DNA of 64,000 bases from Bacillus sp. 491mf (GTDB taxonomy: Bacteria > Bacillota > Bacilli > Bacillales > Bacillaceae_G): contig NZ_FOLV01000011.1 in assembly GCF_900112415.1 (NCBI RefSeq), positions 1 through 64,000 of the forward strand, written 5' to 3'. How positions within the stretch are numbered: position 1 is the first letter of the stretch; every line of letters begins with the position of its first letter. Shown here piece after piece: positions 25,695 to 33,614 of this stretch. A program made the translations under genes and the position numbers. The notes beneath the pieces were generated by a model, which saw only the letters and a list, made by a program, of their open reading frames with translations, ran no database searches and was not told where the DNA came from.

Positions 25695-26734
25695 CAATGC
25701 CCATCAAGCTAATAAAGTAAATTATTAGATACGAAATGATCCTGGTTTCAAAACTAGCAAGTGATAAAAAAGTAGGCATGCTAAAGAAGCCTATTAAAAT
25801 GCGATTTTTTCGCTATGCAGCTTGTCTATGCTTCACCGTCGTTTTATACACAATCCCTAGAATATCAAAGACCGTCATCTTCTTATACCTATGACATTTA
25901 CGACCGTTTTTTTGAGCGGCTGATAAAGGCGATGCAGAATTTTTAAAAGTTCTTCTGTGCCAACGGCTATCGCTTGAAACAGTAACGGAAAGTAATCTGT
26001 AATCATATAAGTCACACTCTAGGCGTTCTCTTTTTATATTTTTACATTCATCAATTTCAAAGAATGACTTCCACGTTTTAAACAAAATTTCACTCTGCCA
26101 ACGAAGTGAATATAATGAATGCACGTAGTTCGTCGGTACTTCTTCTAGCGACGTGTTCGTGATATATACATTCATGCCCATTAAACGTTTACTTTTATCA
26201 TTCATGACAATGCTTTTTTCTTTTTACGTATCGCTTGGTTTTTCAGACGTGTTTGCGTTTGATCGTCGGTTAAACGCAAACATGTGCTGGAAGTTTCTAA
26301 TTTTGGATAATGTATGCCTCGGGGATTTCCATCGTTTCACCAGGGATTAGACCAGACAGCATTTGTGTCATATCAAGCTGGATTAAAGCGTTGATTCAGT
26401 ACTTCTGAGCTCATAAGTACTCCAGTGGAATCTTCTAACTGACTGCACAATTGTGTAAGTGATGTGCTAGCAATTTCTTGACTGAGCCATACGCAAAGGG
26501 CAATGAGTTCGTTTGCTTGATACTTACTAAATCGCTGTACAAAGCCAACTTGGTTGGCGATATCTTGTAGGGCTACTGGAGATAAAAAGTATTGTAGCTC
26601 TTGTGCGAAAAGATTCAGTTCATTTGAAATAGTAGGATTCATTAAAAACACCATCCTTTCTCATAAACTTCTTACGATAAGCATAGCGTTTTTTTATTTT
26701 GAAGATGTGGTTTTAACTTTGTTTGATGGGCATG
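25695..26734 (-). mobile_element. defective IS231-like insertion sequence
   Basis: About 1.04 kb from the left end CAATGCCCATCAAGCT to the right end TTTGATGGGCATG (to 26734), with the transposase on the minus strand. Known IS231 elements are near 1.65 kb, so several hundred bases are lost. The right flank GGGTGGGACCC (26735-26745) has the GGG-N5-CCC target pattern, but the left flank differs, so the two ends do not share one target duplication. Confidence 0.78.
25813..26654 (-). pseudogene. IS231-like transposase, deleted and frameshifted
   Basis: N-terminal part 26373-26654 (FVQRFSKYQANELIALCVWLSQ) is homologous to the remnant at 19002. The C-terminal part 25813-26205 keeps YSLRWQSEILFKTWKSF, i.e. 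the Y-R-E-K signature with the catalytic Glu of the IS4 superfamily. Between them (26205-26372) the frame is broken, with scraps such as IPGETMEIPEAYIIQN. Most of the DDE core with both Asp residues is missing, so it cannot transpose on its own. Confidence 0.88.
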
Positions 26735-26886
26735 GGGTGGGACCCATAATAGAAATAATTTAAGAGAGTGAAATATTTTTTTAGTAGGTTATTAGTAAAA
26801 CTTATTAAATTAATAAGAAAAACAAAATTTAATTATCGCTAAATGTCTTATAGGATTAATAAAAAGGAGTGTCTGGAGGGATTTAT

Positions 26887-27348
26887 ATGGAAATTACAAT
26901 TAAACCAGTTGCATATGTTCATAATTCTCGTGAAGAAATGAGAGATGATAATTGGGGTTGTGTTTTTTCAGTAATTGAACTAACTGATGAATTAAATAAA
27001 TCTGCATTACAAGGAATAGAAGATTTTTCACACTTAGAAGTGATTTTTTACTTTGATAAAGTATCTGATGATAAAGTCCAGTATGAAGCAAGGCACCCAA
27101 GAAATAACCCTAATTTCCCGAAAGTTGGCATTTTTTCGCAAAGAGGGAAAAATAGACCGAATAAATTGGGTGTAACTACAGTTGAATTGATAGAGCATAC
27201 TGGAAATAAGTTAGTGGTAAAAGGATTAGATGCAATAGATGGAACGCCTATTATTGATATTAAACCTGTAATGAAGGAATTTCTTCCTAAGAATGAAATT
27301 AAACAAGCAAATTGGTCTACTGTTTTAATGAAAGATTATTGGAAGTGA
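26887..27348 (+). CDS. TrmO/TsaA-like (UPF0066) tRNA t6A N6-methyltransferase family protein
   Basis: 153 residues. The fold-typical parts are visible: ITIKPVAYVHNSRE, the helix with IEDFSHLEVIFYFDKV, RHPRNNPNFPKVGIFSQRGKNRPNKLG (the SAM/tRNA-binding loop region) and LDAIDGTPIIDIKP. Characterised TrmO methylates N6 of t6A37 in tRNA; this shorter version lacks the extra C-terminal domain of E. coli TrmO. ATG 26887 has GGAGGG upstream. It lies inside the IS231-bounded cassette, followed 26 bp later by a GNAT gene. Confidence 0.82.
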   Translation: MEITIKPVAYVHNSREEMRDDNWGCVFSVIELTDELNKSALQGIEDFSHLEVIFYFDKVSDDKVQYEARHPRNNPNFPKVGIFSQRGKNRPNKLGVTTVELIEHTGNKLVVKGLDAIDGTPIIDIKPVMKEFLPKNEIKQANWSTVLMKDYWK

Positions 27349-27374
27349 TGTGATAGAGAAAAGGGGGTATATAT

Positions 27375-27938
27375 GTGAGCACAGTTCAAAAAAATATTTT
27401 AGCTTGTTATAACGGGATACATATTCGTGTTTTCGATAATAAGAAAGATGATATTGAACAGTTAACCCAAGTATTAAATAAGTCATATAAAAAATTGGCT
27501 GATTTAGGTTTTAATTATCTGGCAAGTCATCAGGATTCTAGTATTACTCTTGAACGAATTAACAAGGCATTATGCCTTGTTGCCATTCGAAATAATAAAA
27601 TTATTGGTTCAATTTCTTATTACTCACCAGAGAAAAACAAAGGATGTAATTGGTATAACAAAGATAATGTAGCAACAATAGGCCAGTTTGGCATCCATCC
27701 TTCTTATCAATCAATGGGAATCGGAAGAAAGTTGATTGAATTAGTTGAAGAGTTAGCAATAAAAGAAGGGATAGAGGAGCTCGCATTAGATACAGCTGAG
27801 GGAGCCGGTCATCTTATTAAATATTATGGTGATAAGGGATATCGTTTTATTGAATATATCAATTGGGAAATTACAAATTACAGAAGTGTTGTTTTAAGTA
27901 AAAAATTAATTAAAGTAACTACTGATAACAAGGATTAG
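27375..27938 (+). CDS. GNAT acetyltransferase
   Basis: 187 residues, GTG start behind AAAGGGGG. The GNAT core is present: LVAIRNNKIIGSISYY (strands 2-3), IGQFGIHPSYQSMGIGRKLIELVEELA (motif A acetyl-CoA loop QSMGIG) and AGHLIKYYGDKGYRF (motif B). Substrate unknown. Probably co-transcribed with the TrmO-like gene and carried by the same cassette. Confidence 0.85.
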   Translation: MSTVQKNILACYNGIHIRVFDNKKDDIEQLTQVLNKSYKKLADLGFNYLASHQDSSITLERINKALCLVAIRNNKIIGSISYYSPEKNKGCNWYNKDNVATIGQFGIHPSYQSMGIGRKLIELVEELAIKEGIEELALDTAEGAGHLIKYYGDKGYRFIEYINWEITNYRSVVLSKKLIKVTTDNKD

Positions 27939-28289
27939 GTGAATAGGATGTCTCTTTCTTAGAATACGGAAGGGGTTTTTGGTAATGAAACTTAGTAGTT
28001 TATAAGCGATACTTTGCGGTCTATGACAGCAACCCTGTCACTACCTCTTTATAATGTTTTGAATCTATACTTTTCTTGCTGATTTTGAGGATATAAGGAG
28101 AATATGGACAAAGTCAATGATTGCAGGGAAATGAAAGCTAACTATACATATTTGCTTACATTAAAATTCACTTGATCTTTGCGCCCGCAAAAGGAAGGGA
28201 CAGTGCCTATCAAATTGTAATCATTGATGATGTTCCAAATAAGGCTAAATTAGAAAACATCTCATATTTTTAATTCCTATAATTTGTTA
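27939..28289. other. gene-free stretch with a possible gene scrap
   Basis: No supported gene. One plus frame near 28170-28270 reads IFAPAKGRDSAYQIVIIDDV and ends ENISYF, protein-like but without a start; it cannot be named. Confidence 0.3.
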
Positions 28290-28421
28290 AATGTTGAGAG
28301 ATAAAAAAATATTTTGAAACACCCCCATAACGAAAATTTTTACCTTTCTACAGTTATTTATAAGAACTCGGCTCATTTTTTTCGTTTTGGGAACAATGCA
28401 TTTCTTAACTTGATGGCGATG
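28290..28421. mobile_element. IS231-end MITE copy
   Basis: Left end degenerate (ATGTTGAGAGATAAAAAA). The inner part ACCCCCATAACGAAAATTTTT...TTTTTCGTTTTGGGAAC and the right end CTTAACTTGATGGCGATG (to 28421) match the family. Its right flank TGTCAATACC repeats the left flank of the defective IS at 25685. Confidence 0.75.
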
Positions 28422-28631
28422 TGTCAATACCTCTATATGTGAAATGAATATACGGAAAATTTTAATTGTATCCAATGGATGAACAAGAAACCTTTGTAGG
28501 GTGACTTTATCTTGAATTTTTCTTCTCAGTCTGTGACCAAATGAATACAAGGTAGTTAGAAGCGCTTCATGTAAATGTTTTTCTTTATCTAATAAGTGGA
28601 TTCGTTATGATTTTTAAAGGAGGTTTTGCTA

Positions 28632-29156
28632 ATGAGGAAAACACTTCCCATTTTCTTTTTCATTTTAATGATATTAGCTGGATGTAATTCTAATACAGTT
28701 AACTCATCCCTATATAAAGGGAAGAGCTTAAACATCGGTATTATAGGAAATGCTCCACAAGTAAGAGAAGAAAACGTGAAGTTCACAACTATAACTTTGA
28801 ATGAGTTAGAGGAAGGGAAAACACTTGCATCAAAATTTGATGCCGTTTTTATTATGAAGGAGCATTTGTCAGAGGCTGCCGATAGTAAATATGCGAAAGT
28901 ATATAAAGAGACAGGGATTCCATTTTTCTTTATTGAGACAAAAAAATCATATATTCCTTTTGTTTATGAAAAAGTATCTTATGAAGATTTTCCAAAAGTA
29001 GAATCAGGTGAATATGCGACGGGTTATTTTCAAGAGGGTGAAAATATTCAAAGTTGGGGTTTTGGACTATACAATGATAATGTAAATGAAGCAAATATTA
29101 AGGATGTATATACACGAATATTTAGTACAATCGAATCCCTAAAAATAAGGAGTTGA
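28632..29156 (+). CDS. lipoprotein of unknown function
   Basis: 174 residues. A lipoprotein signal peptide ends in MILAGC, with Cys near residue 17. The mature part begins with NSNTVNSS and then LNIGIIGNAPQVREENVKF, an alpha/beta pattern, with FDAVFIMKEHLSEAA and FFFIETKKSYIPF. It has the look of a small Rossmann-like exported domain found in Bacillus lipoproteins, but I cannot name it. ATG 28632 lies 8 nt behind AAAGGAGG. Confidence 0.72.
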   Translation: MRKTLPIFFFILMILAGCNSNTVNSSLYKGKSLNIGIIGNAPQVREENVKFTTITLNELEEGKTLASKFDAVFIMKEHLSEAADSKYAKVYKETGIPFFFIETKKSYIPFVYEKVSYEDFPKVESGEYATGYFQEGENIQSWGFGLYNDNVNEANIKDVYTRIFSTIESLKIRS

Positions 29157-29186
29157 CATAACTTAAACAGACTATAATGAGAAGCG

Positions 29187-29279
29187 GATACCGAAACCAA
29201 CTTTGTATTCGTCAAACTGCGCGGTAAGAACAGAGGTAAACCGATGACCTATGGAGATGTAGAAGCTCTTTTTAAACGA
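29187..29279 (+). pseudogene. scrap of a tyrosine recombinase
   Basis: 31 codons in frame, ETNFVFVKLRGKNRGKPM followed by TYGDVEALFKR. This is the region just before the catalytic HxxR box in transposon-type tyrosine recombinases (integrases). Nothing of the HxxR or Tyr region follows; the sequence joins directly to a cupin fragment at 29281. Confidence 0.55.
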
Positions 29280-29280
29280 T

Positions 29281-29568
29281 ATTGTCTATGATGTATTAAC
29301 ACCAGATTTTATGAAGGCGCATATTGAACTCTTAATGATGGATTTGAATGCGCATACTACTACTACAGAGAGTCATTATTCACATGACGATAAAGAAGAG
29401 ATTGCTGTGGTTATGAAAGGTCAAGCATATGTTGAACTGGAAGAAACCGAATATTTTTTAGATGAAGGAGATGTCGTACGCATTCCACCAAATGTTAAAC
29501 ACCGATTTTTGAACAAGAGTGATGAACCTAATCATATTTTATTCGTACTAACCCCATCATTAGTTTAA
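29281..29568 (+). pseudogene. C-terminal cupin fragment of an XRE-cupin type regulator
   Basis: IVYDVLTPDFM then a cupin barrel: ESHYSHDDKEEIAVVMKG and DEGDVVRIPPNVKHRFLNK, ending FVLTPSLV. Proteins with this cupin domain usually carry an N-terminal HTH of about 90 residues, which is missing; the only ATG (29311) has no ribosome site. I read it as the 3' half of a broken regulator gene fused by rearrangement to a recombinase scrap. Confidence 0.62.
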
Positions 29569-29633
29569 ATAGCTCCTCCACATGTAAATATTAAAAGATA
29601 GAGTAACTTTAACCACTAAAAAGGGGGCCTCCC

Positions 29634-29761
29634 CATACCCATCAACTTAAGAATTCAGAATTACCCCAAAACGAAAAAATGAACTAAATCCTCATAGACA
29701 CCTACGAAAAGATAAAAATTTCGTTTTGGGGGCATTTCAAAATGTAAGTTTGATGGGCATG
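29634..29761. mobile_element. intact IS231-end MITE, 128 bp
   Basis: Best copy of the family. Ends CATACCCATCAACTTAAGA and TGTAAGTTTGATGGGCATG are inverted repeats; inside, ACCCCAAAACGAAAAA pairs with TTTCGTTTTGGGGG to form a terminator-like stem. The left flank GGGGGCCTCCC is a perfect GGG-N5-CCC target. A second copy begins 11 bp downstream. Confidence 0.82.
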
Positions 29762-29772
29762 TGACGCGACCC

Positions 29773-29889
29773 CATCGCCATCAAGCTAAGAAAAGAAACT
29801 ATCCCAAAATGAGAAATTTGACACCTCAGATGAAAATGTACAAATTCTTTGTTTAGGGTCGTTATAAAATTCTTAAGTTGATGGTGATG
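29773..29889. mobile_element. IS231-end MITE, 117 bp, in tandem with the previous copy
   Basis: Ends CATCGCCATCAAGCTAAGAA and TTCTTAAGTTGATGGTGATG; inner stem less well conserved (ATCCCAAAATGAGAAA). It is separated from the first copy by 11 bp (TGACGCGACCC). Between 29890 and 30008 only a short 3' gene scrap (TVTKESVIEEFKDLL, to TAA 30004-30006) is seen. Confidence 0.75.
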
Positions 29890-30008
29890 TAAGATGATTC
29901 CTATCTTAAAATGCTGATTTATAAAGGATTTTTGATCAAATGTTATTTAAAATCTACAGTTACAAAAGAATCTGTGATTGAGGAGTTTAAAGACTTATTG
30001 ATCTAAAT

Positions 30009-30536
30009 CTAAACTTCTTTCGTTATATCATACTTTAACAATTGTCGGTGGTCATAAAATTTTTCGAAAATAACACCCATTAAATAGAAAAATAATAAAC
30101 CAAAACAAATGTGAATGATTGTAAATTTAGCTCCAAATGAAGCAAATTCATACACCATAACCGGTAATTTTGCAGTTGTCCAAACTCCTAGAAAAAATAC
30201 AATATATCGTATGCTCGCTCCTTTTTTTAATAAAAGTGCCGCGATTGGAAAAGCAACATAGAGGGGACCGGCTGCAATTCCTCCTAGTAATAGGGAGAAC
30301 AAGATGCCATAGATGCCAGATTTTTCCCCCATATATTTAATTAATGTTTCTTTCTTCACCCACTGGTCAAGTAACCCTACGAATATTAAGACAGGAGGAA
30401 GTAGAAACAGCATATCTAAAATACTTTTTCCTGTTAATTGAAATGCGTTCCATCCCAACGATTGGTTTATAAAAGTCAATATAATGAGTCCAAATAGTAA
30501 AATGAAAAAGAAACGATATCTTTTTAATTCATTCAT
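30009..30536 (-). CDS. half-size permease, ArsP/UPF0718-like (second subunit)
   Basis: 175 residues, about five membrane helices. The motif region DQWVKKETLIKYMGEKSGIYGILFSLLLGGIAAGPLYVAFPIAALL resembles one half of the ArsP_1/UPF0718 permease fold, with the conserved GxxxAGP turn. ATG 30536 overlaps the stop of the upstream gene by 4 nt (ATGA coupling). The pair probably assembles as a heterodimer equivalent to one full-length permease. Substrate unknown. Confidence 0.78.
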   Translation of the reverse strand: MNELKRYRFFFILLFGLIILTFINQSLGWNAFQLTGKSILDMLFLLPPVLIFVGLLDQWVKKETLIKYMGEKSGIYGILFSLLLGGIAAGPLYVAFPIAALLLKKGASIRYIVFFLGVWTTAKLPVMVYEFASFGAKFTIIHICFGLLFFYLMGVIFEKFYDHRQLLKYDITKEV

Positions 30537-31015
30537 ACCATCACCACCCAAATAATATACGAGAATATGAGAGACATTAACAATGCAGATGCATTACGAG
30601 AATAAGCAAAACTTCGCCCAAATATCTTTTGTTCCATCGGTAAAGTTGTGATTCCTACTGACATTAATGTAGACATTAATACCGCAACTTGAGGGAGGCC
30701 CGCACCATTTTGAACTAATGTATTTCCTAGCGGAAACACAATAAAGCTTGGAATGAGTGCAACAGAGCCAATTATTGCTGAATAAACAATACCGATGAAT
30801 CCAGATTTTTCCCCAATGATGGAAGAAATGAAGGAAGGCGTTAATATAGATAGTGATAGTCCAACGAAAAGCATAATTGATAGCATGGAAGGTATAAGAT
30901 TACGAAACATTTTCCATGACTTTAATAGAGCATCTTTTGTTTTATTTCGATCCTTTATAAAAGAGATACTGATAAGAATAATAGCGATAGCGTAAAGGAT
31001 AACACCATTAATCAT
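30533..31015 (-). CDS. half-size permease, ArsP/UPF0718-like (first subunit)
   Basis: 160 residues with about five membrane helices. FISSIIGEKSGFIGIVYSAIIGSVALIPSFIVFPLG mirrors the IxxxxGEKSGxxGxxxSxxxG motif of the partner gene, and QVAVLMSTLMSVGITTLPME follows. ATG 31015 has AAGGAG well placed; the ATG at 31021 is too close to it. It overlaps the PadR gene by 8 bp, so all three genes form one operon read leftward. Confidence 0.78.
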   Translation of the reverse strand: MINGVILYAIAIILISISFIKDRNKTKDALLKSWKMFRNLIPSMLSIMLFVGLSLSILTPSFISSIIGEKSGFIGIVYSAIIGSVALIPSFIVFPLGNTLVQNGAGLPQVAVLMSTLMSVGITTLPMEQKIFGRSFAYSRNASALLMSLIFSYIIWVVMV

Positions 31016-31349
31016 GATCATACTCCTTCCATTCTTTATATTTGTTTAAGAAAAATGATAAATTCTTAATTTTTTCTTCAATATCTACTTGAAAATCTTC
31101 TAATTTTCTTTTTCCAACTGTAGTAATTTTGTACATCTTTATCGGCTTATCTTGATCAGTTGTATCCAAATAAGACTCAACAGCGCCTTCTTTCTCTAAT
31201 TTTTTTAGTGTGCGATATATGATGGCACTATCAATTGGATTGATGGGAAGCTCTTCTTCACATTTCTGCAGAAGTTTCCCTCCATAGCAATCTCCCTCTG
31301 TTAAAAACAGCAAAAGAAATGCACCTGTATGTCTTCCTGTATGTTTCAT
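31008..31349 (-). CDS. PadR-family transcriptional regulator
   Basis: 113 residues. Winged helix with the PadR opening (LLLFLTEGDCYGGKLLQKCEEEL), the recognition region IDSAIIYRTLKKLEKEGAVES and a wing KMYKITTVGKRKLEDF, then a C-terminal helix for dimerisation. PadR proteins usually repress efflux or membrane-protein genes and respond to small molecules. Here it leads the permease operon and faces a long, nearly perfect dyad at 31415-31463, the obvious operator for autoregulation. Confidence 0.88.
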   Translation of the reverse strand: MKHTGRHTGAFLLLFLTEGDCYGGKLLQKCEEELPINPIDSAIIYRTLKKLEKEGAVESYLDTTDQDKPIKMYKITTVGKRKLEDFQVDIEEKIKNLSFFLNKYKEWKEYDHD

Positions 31350-31414
31350 GAAATATATAACCTCCTAATTTAAATGTAAAAAAAATTTTTCGTTAACATA
31401 ACATTAAAGTCGAC

Positions 31415-31463
31415 ACTGTTAATAACATATTACTGTCATTAACAGTAATATGTTATTAACAGT
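31415..31463 (-). promoter_or_regulatory. large perfect dyad, probable PadR operator
   Basis: Two 22-bp arms (31415-31436 and 31442-31463) are exact inverted repeats around a 5-bp spacer CATTA. Each arm begins ACTGTTAATAAC and ends ATATTACTGT, so it holds two similar half-motifs; the whole may bind two dimers. It lies 66 bp upstream of the PadR start codon. Confidence 0.8.
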
Positions 31464-31672
31464 ATAAAAATAATTTAAATGTTATGTCAATACTAAAATA
31501 TACTACATGTTTTTTTATCTTTGTGATAACATGAATTCAATTGCAAATACTACCGAAGAATTGATAAAGTCAACAGAAATGAATGCGATGTCTTCTAGGG
31601 GGTATGTAACGCTATCCCTATTACGAAAATTAAACATTGTTCGTCTACATATGTAACACAACCAACAAATAA

Positions 31673-31721
31673 AAGGACTATCACATATTAGTCATGATCA
31701 ATATGTGATAGTCCTTATCTT
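31673..31721. terminator. 16-bp stem hairpin, orphan terminator
   Basis: AAGGACTATCACATAT pairs with ATATGTGATAGTCCTT, followed by ATCTTTT. No gene ends nearby on either strand (31464-31672 shows none), so it is either the relic of a lost gene or a barrier between the divergent units. Confidence 0.65.
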
Positions 31722-31785
31722 TTATGAATTTTTGCAATTTATAATGTAAAGAGAAGCTCAATTTTATGAAGCGGAGGGAATGAAT

Positions 31786-32805
31786 ATGAAAGCAGTTGGT
31801 TTATTAGAATATTTACCTATCGAAAATGAGAACAGTTTAATCGATATTGAATTACCACGTCCAATACCGAAAGGAAAGGATTTACTTGTAAAAATTCATG
31901 CTATTTCTGTTAATCCTGTTGATACAAAAGTTCGAGCACCAAAAGATAAGAAAGAAGAAGAGTATAAAATACTCGGCTGGGATGCTAGCGGCGTTGTTGT
32001 AGAAGTTGGAGAAGAGTGTACTTTGTTTCAGCCAGGTGATGAAGTTTTCTATGCAGGAAGTATTATTAGACAAGGTACATATAGTGAATATCATCTAGTG
32101 GATGAGAGAATTGTTGGGGTGAAACCGAAAAATTTGACCCATGCACAATCAGCTGCGATTCCTTTAACTGCGATTACAGCGTGGGAAGGTTTGTTTGAAC
32201 GCTTAGCAATTGATGTAAACAATAAGGAAAAGAATGAACTGAAAAATATTTTAATCATTGGCGGTGCAGGCGGTGTAGGTTCTATTGCCATCCAATTAGC
32301 AAAATGGGCTGGCCTTAACGTGATAACAACTGCCTCTCGAAAGGAGACGAGAGAGTGGGTGGAACGTTTAGGTGCTGATTATGTGATCAATCATCATGAA
32401 TCATTAAAAAAACAATTATCACAAATTGAAATAGAAGAAGTTGATTATATTTTCTGCTTAAATAATACAGATCAACACTGGAGCGGCATGGCAGAAGTAA
32501 TCAAACCACAGGGGAAAATTTGTTCAATTGTAGAAAATGAGAAACCGTTAGAGTTAGGGTTATTAAAAAGTAAAAGTGCTTCATTTGTTTGGGAATTCAT
32601 GTTTACAAGAGCTATGTACCAGACTGAAGATATGATGAATCAACATCTTTTGTTAAATCAAGTTAGCGAATTACTGGATCAAAATGTGATTAAGACGACT
32701 GTAAACAAGACGTTATCACCAATTTATGCAGCTAATATTAGAAAAGCACATGCGATGATTGAAACAGGAAGTACGATTGGGAAGATCGTATTGGAAACAT
32801 TTTGA
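31786..32805 (+). CDS. zinc-type alcohol dehydrogenase-like / quinone oxidoreductase (MDR family)
   Basis: 339 residues. GroES-like N-terminal half (LLVKIHAISVNPVDTKVR, GWDASGVVVEVG, PGDEVFYAG) and a Rossmann half with IIGGAGGVGSIAIQLAKWAGLNVITTAS. The structural zinc cysteines of classical alcohol dehydrogenases are absent, which fits the zinc-independent quinone-oxidoreductase (ZADH1/YogA-like) branch. Predicted NADPH-dependent reductase of quinones or enals in the cytoplasm. ATG 31786 is spaced 7 nt from GGAGGG; the ATG at 31780 is too close. Confidence 0.9.
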   Translation: MKAVGLLEYLPIENENSLIDIELPRPIPKGKDLLVKIHAISVNPVDTKVRAPKDKKEEEYKILGWDASGVVVEVGEECTLFQPGDEVFYAGSIIRQGTYSEYHLVDERIVGVKPKNLTHAQSAAIPLTAITAWEGLFERLAIDVNNKEKNELKNILIIGGAGGVGSIAIQLAKWAGLNVITTASRKETREWVERLGADYVINHHESLKKQLSQIEIEEVDYIFCLNNTDQHWSGMAEVIKPQGKICSIVENEKPLELGLLKSKSASFVWEFMFTRAMYQTEDMMNQHLLLNQVSELLDQNVIKTTVNKTLSPIYAANIRKAHAMIETGSTIGKIVLETF

Positions 32806-32846
32806 AGGTATATAAGTGAATACTGCCAAGAGTGAAATATGAGGAA

Positions 32847-32879
32847 TGGAGCTGTATGTACTACAGCTCCAGTTTTTTG
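32847..32879 (+). terminator. terminator of the oxidoreductase gene
   Basis: TGGAGCTGTA/TACAGCTCCA stem followed by a T run. Confidence 0.85.
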
Positions 32880-33024
32880 TGTAGGTCTGAAATATTGTTA
32901 TTAATTTTGATAAATCATCAATACAAGCTCTTCCCATGGTAAATTAAATCGTTGTTTTATAAAAAATTTTGACTGCTTTGTATTCCTTCTTCAACTAACA
33001 TACTGACTGATGTAATATTTTACT

Positions 33025-33216
33025 TTAAAAGATCTCTGGCTTTTCAACATATAAGCCTAGAATATATCCACAATTCAAACAAAAATATGAAGATATCGGT
33101 GAAGATTGACTTCTTGGGTTGTTATAGGAAAACATATGAACTACTCCGCTGCCTGCATTTATAATCCCTTTCTCAATTTGATTAGCATTACACTTAGGAC
33201 ATACTTTCTCTTTCAA
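33025..33216 (-). CDS. small zinc-ribbon protein
   Basis: 63 residues. CPKC at residues 6-9 and CLNC near 48-51 make a rubredoxin-type zinc ribbon; between them lie a Gly/Ser-rich loop and YNNPRSQSSPIS. It ends GYILGLYVEKPEIF. No membrane segment. Function unknown; similar single zinc-ribbon proteins are common in Bacillus. A poor ribosome site (AACG) precedes the ATG, which lowers confidence. Confidence 0.55.
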   Translation of the reverse strand: MKEKVCPKCNANQIEKGIINAGSGVVHMFSYNNPRSQSSPISSYFCLNCGYILGLYVEKPEIF

Positions 33217-33614
33217 CGTTTTTCACTCCATTCTTTTATTCAAGTTCCATTTTCATATATATTTTAACAGGAATTTGAAATGTGTTGCTCCATTAAACTG
33301 TAGCTTTAGTTCCTTAAGATTAAGCGGGAAAGTATAAAGAGTTTTCGGTTAATCTTTTTTCAAAACGATACGACTTTATTTCAAACCCACAGTTTGCTTG
33401 CTTCTAATTTGTTAAACTTCCGCATATATGTGAATTTGAAATAGAGTCACGATGTTTAATAGCAAGAGCTAATCCTAAAAATATTTAGTGTCGGCTTTTT
33501 CCAATTAATGTATAATAATAGCGTGAATATTCATTTTATATAAATTGAGGGCAGAATTTTTCATATTTATGATGAAATAAAAGCGAAACTATAAATTCTG
33601 AAGGGGTAATTGGT
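33217..33614. other. 398-bp stretch without a gene
   Basis: No supported gene or repeat. A TATAAT-like box near 33510 (TGTATAATAATAG) may be the promoter of the phosphoesterase gene about 100 bp downstream. Confidence 0.4.

Larger units (their letters stand above)
25685..28431. mobile_element. candidate mobile insertion cassette bounded by IS231-type ends
   Basis: The left end (AATGCCCATCAAGCT, from 25695) is preceded by TGTCAATACC (25685-25694); the right end of the MITE at 28421 (ACTTGATGGCGATG) is followed by the same 10 bases TGTCAATACC (28422-28431). Such direct repeats at outward-facing IS231-type ends are what one transposition of the whole 2.7-kb block would leave. Contents: a dead transposase, a TrmO-like gene and a GNAT gene. 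MIC231-type cassettes with passenger genes are known in the B. cereus group; that this block is one is inference. Confidence 0.6.

Noticed and set aside
28287-28550. 87-codon minus frame over the MITE at 28290-28421
   Set aside because: Most of it is MITE sequence and the rest lacks a ribosome site. The first residues look protein-like but cannot be named.
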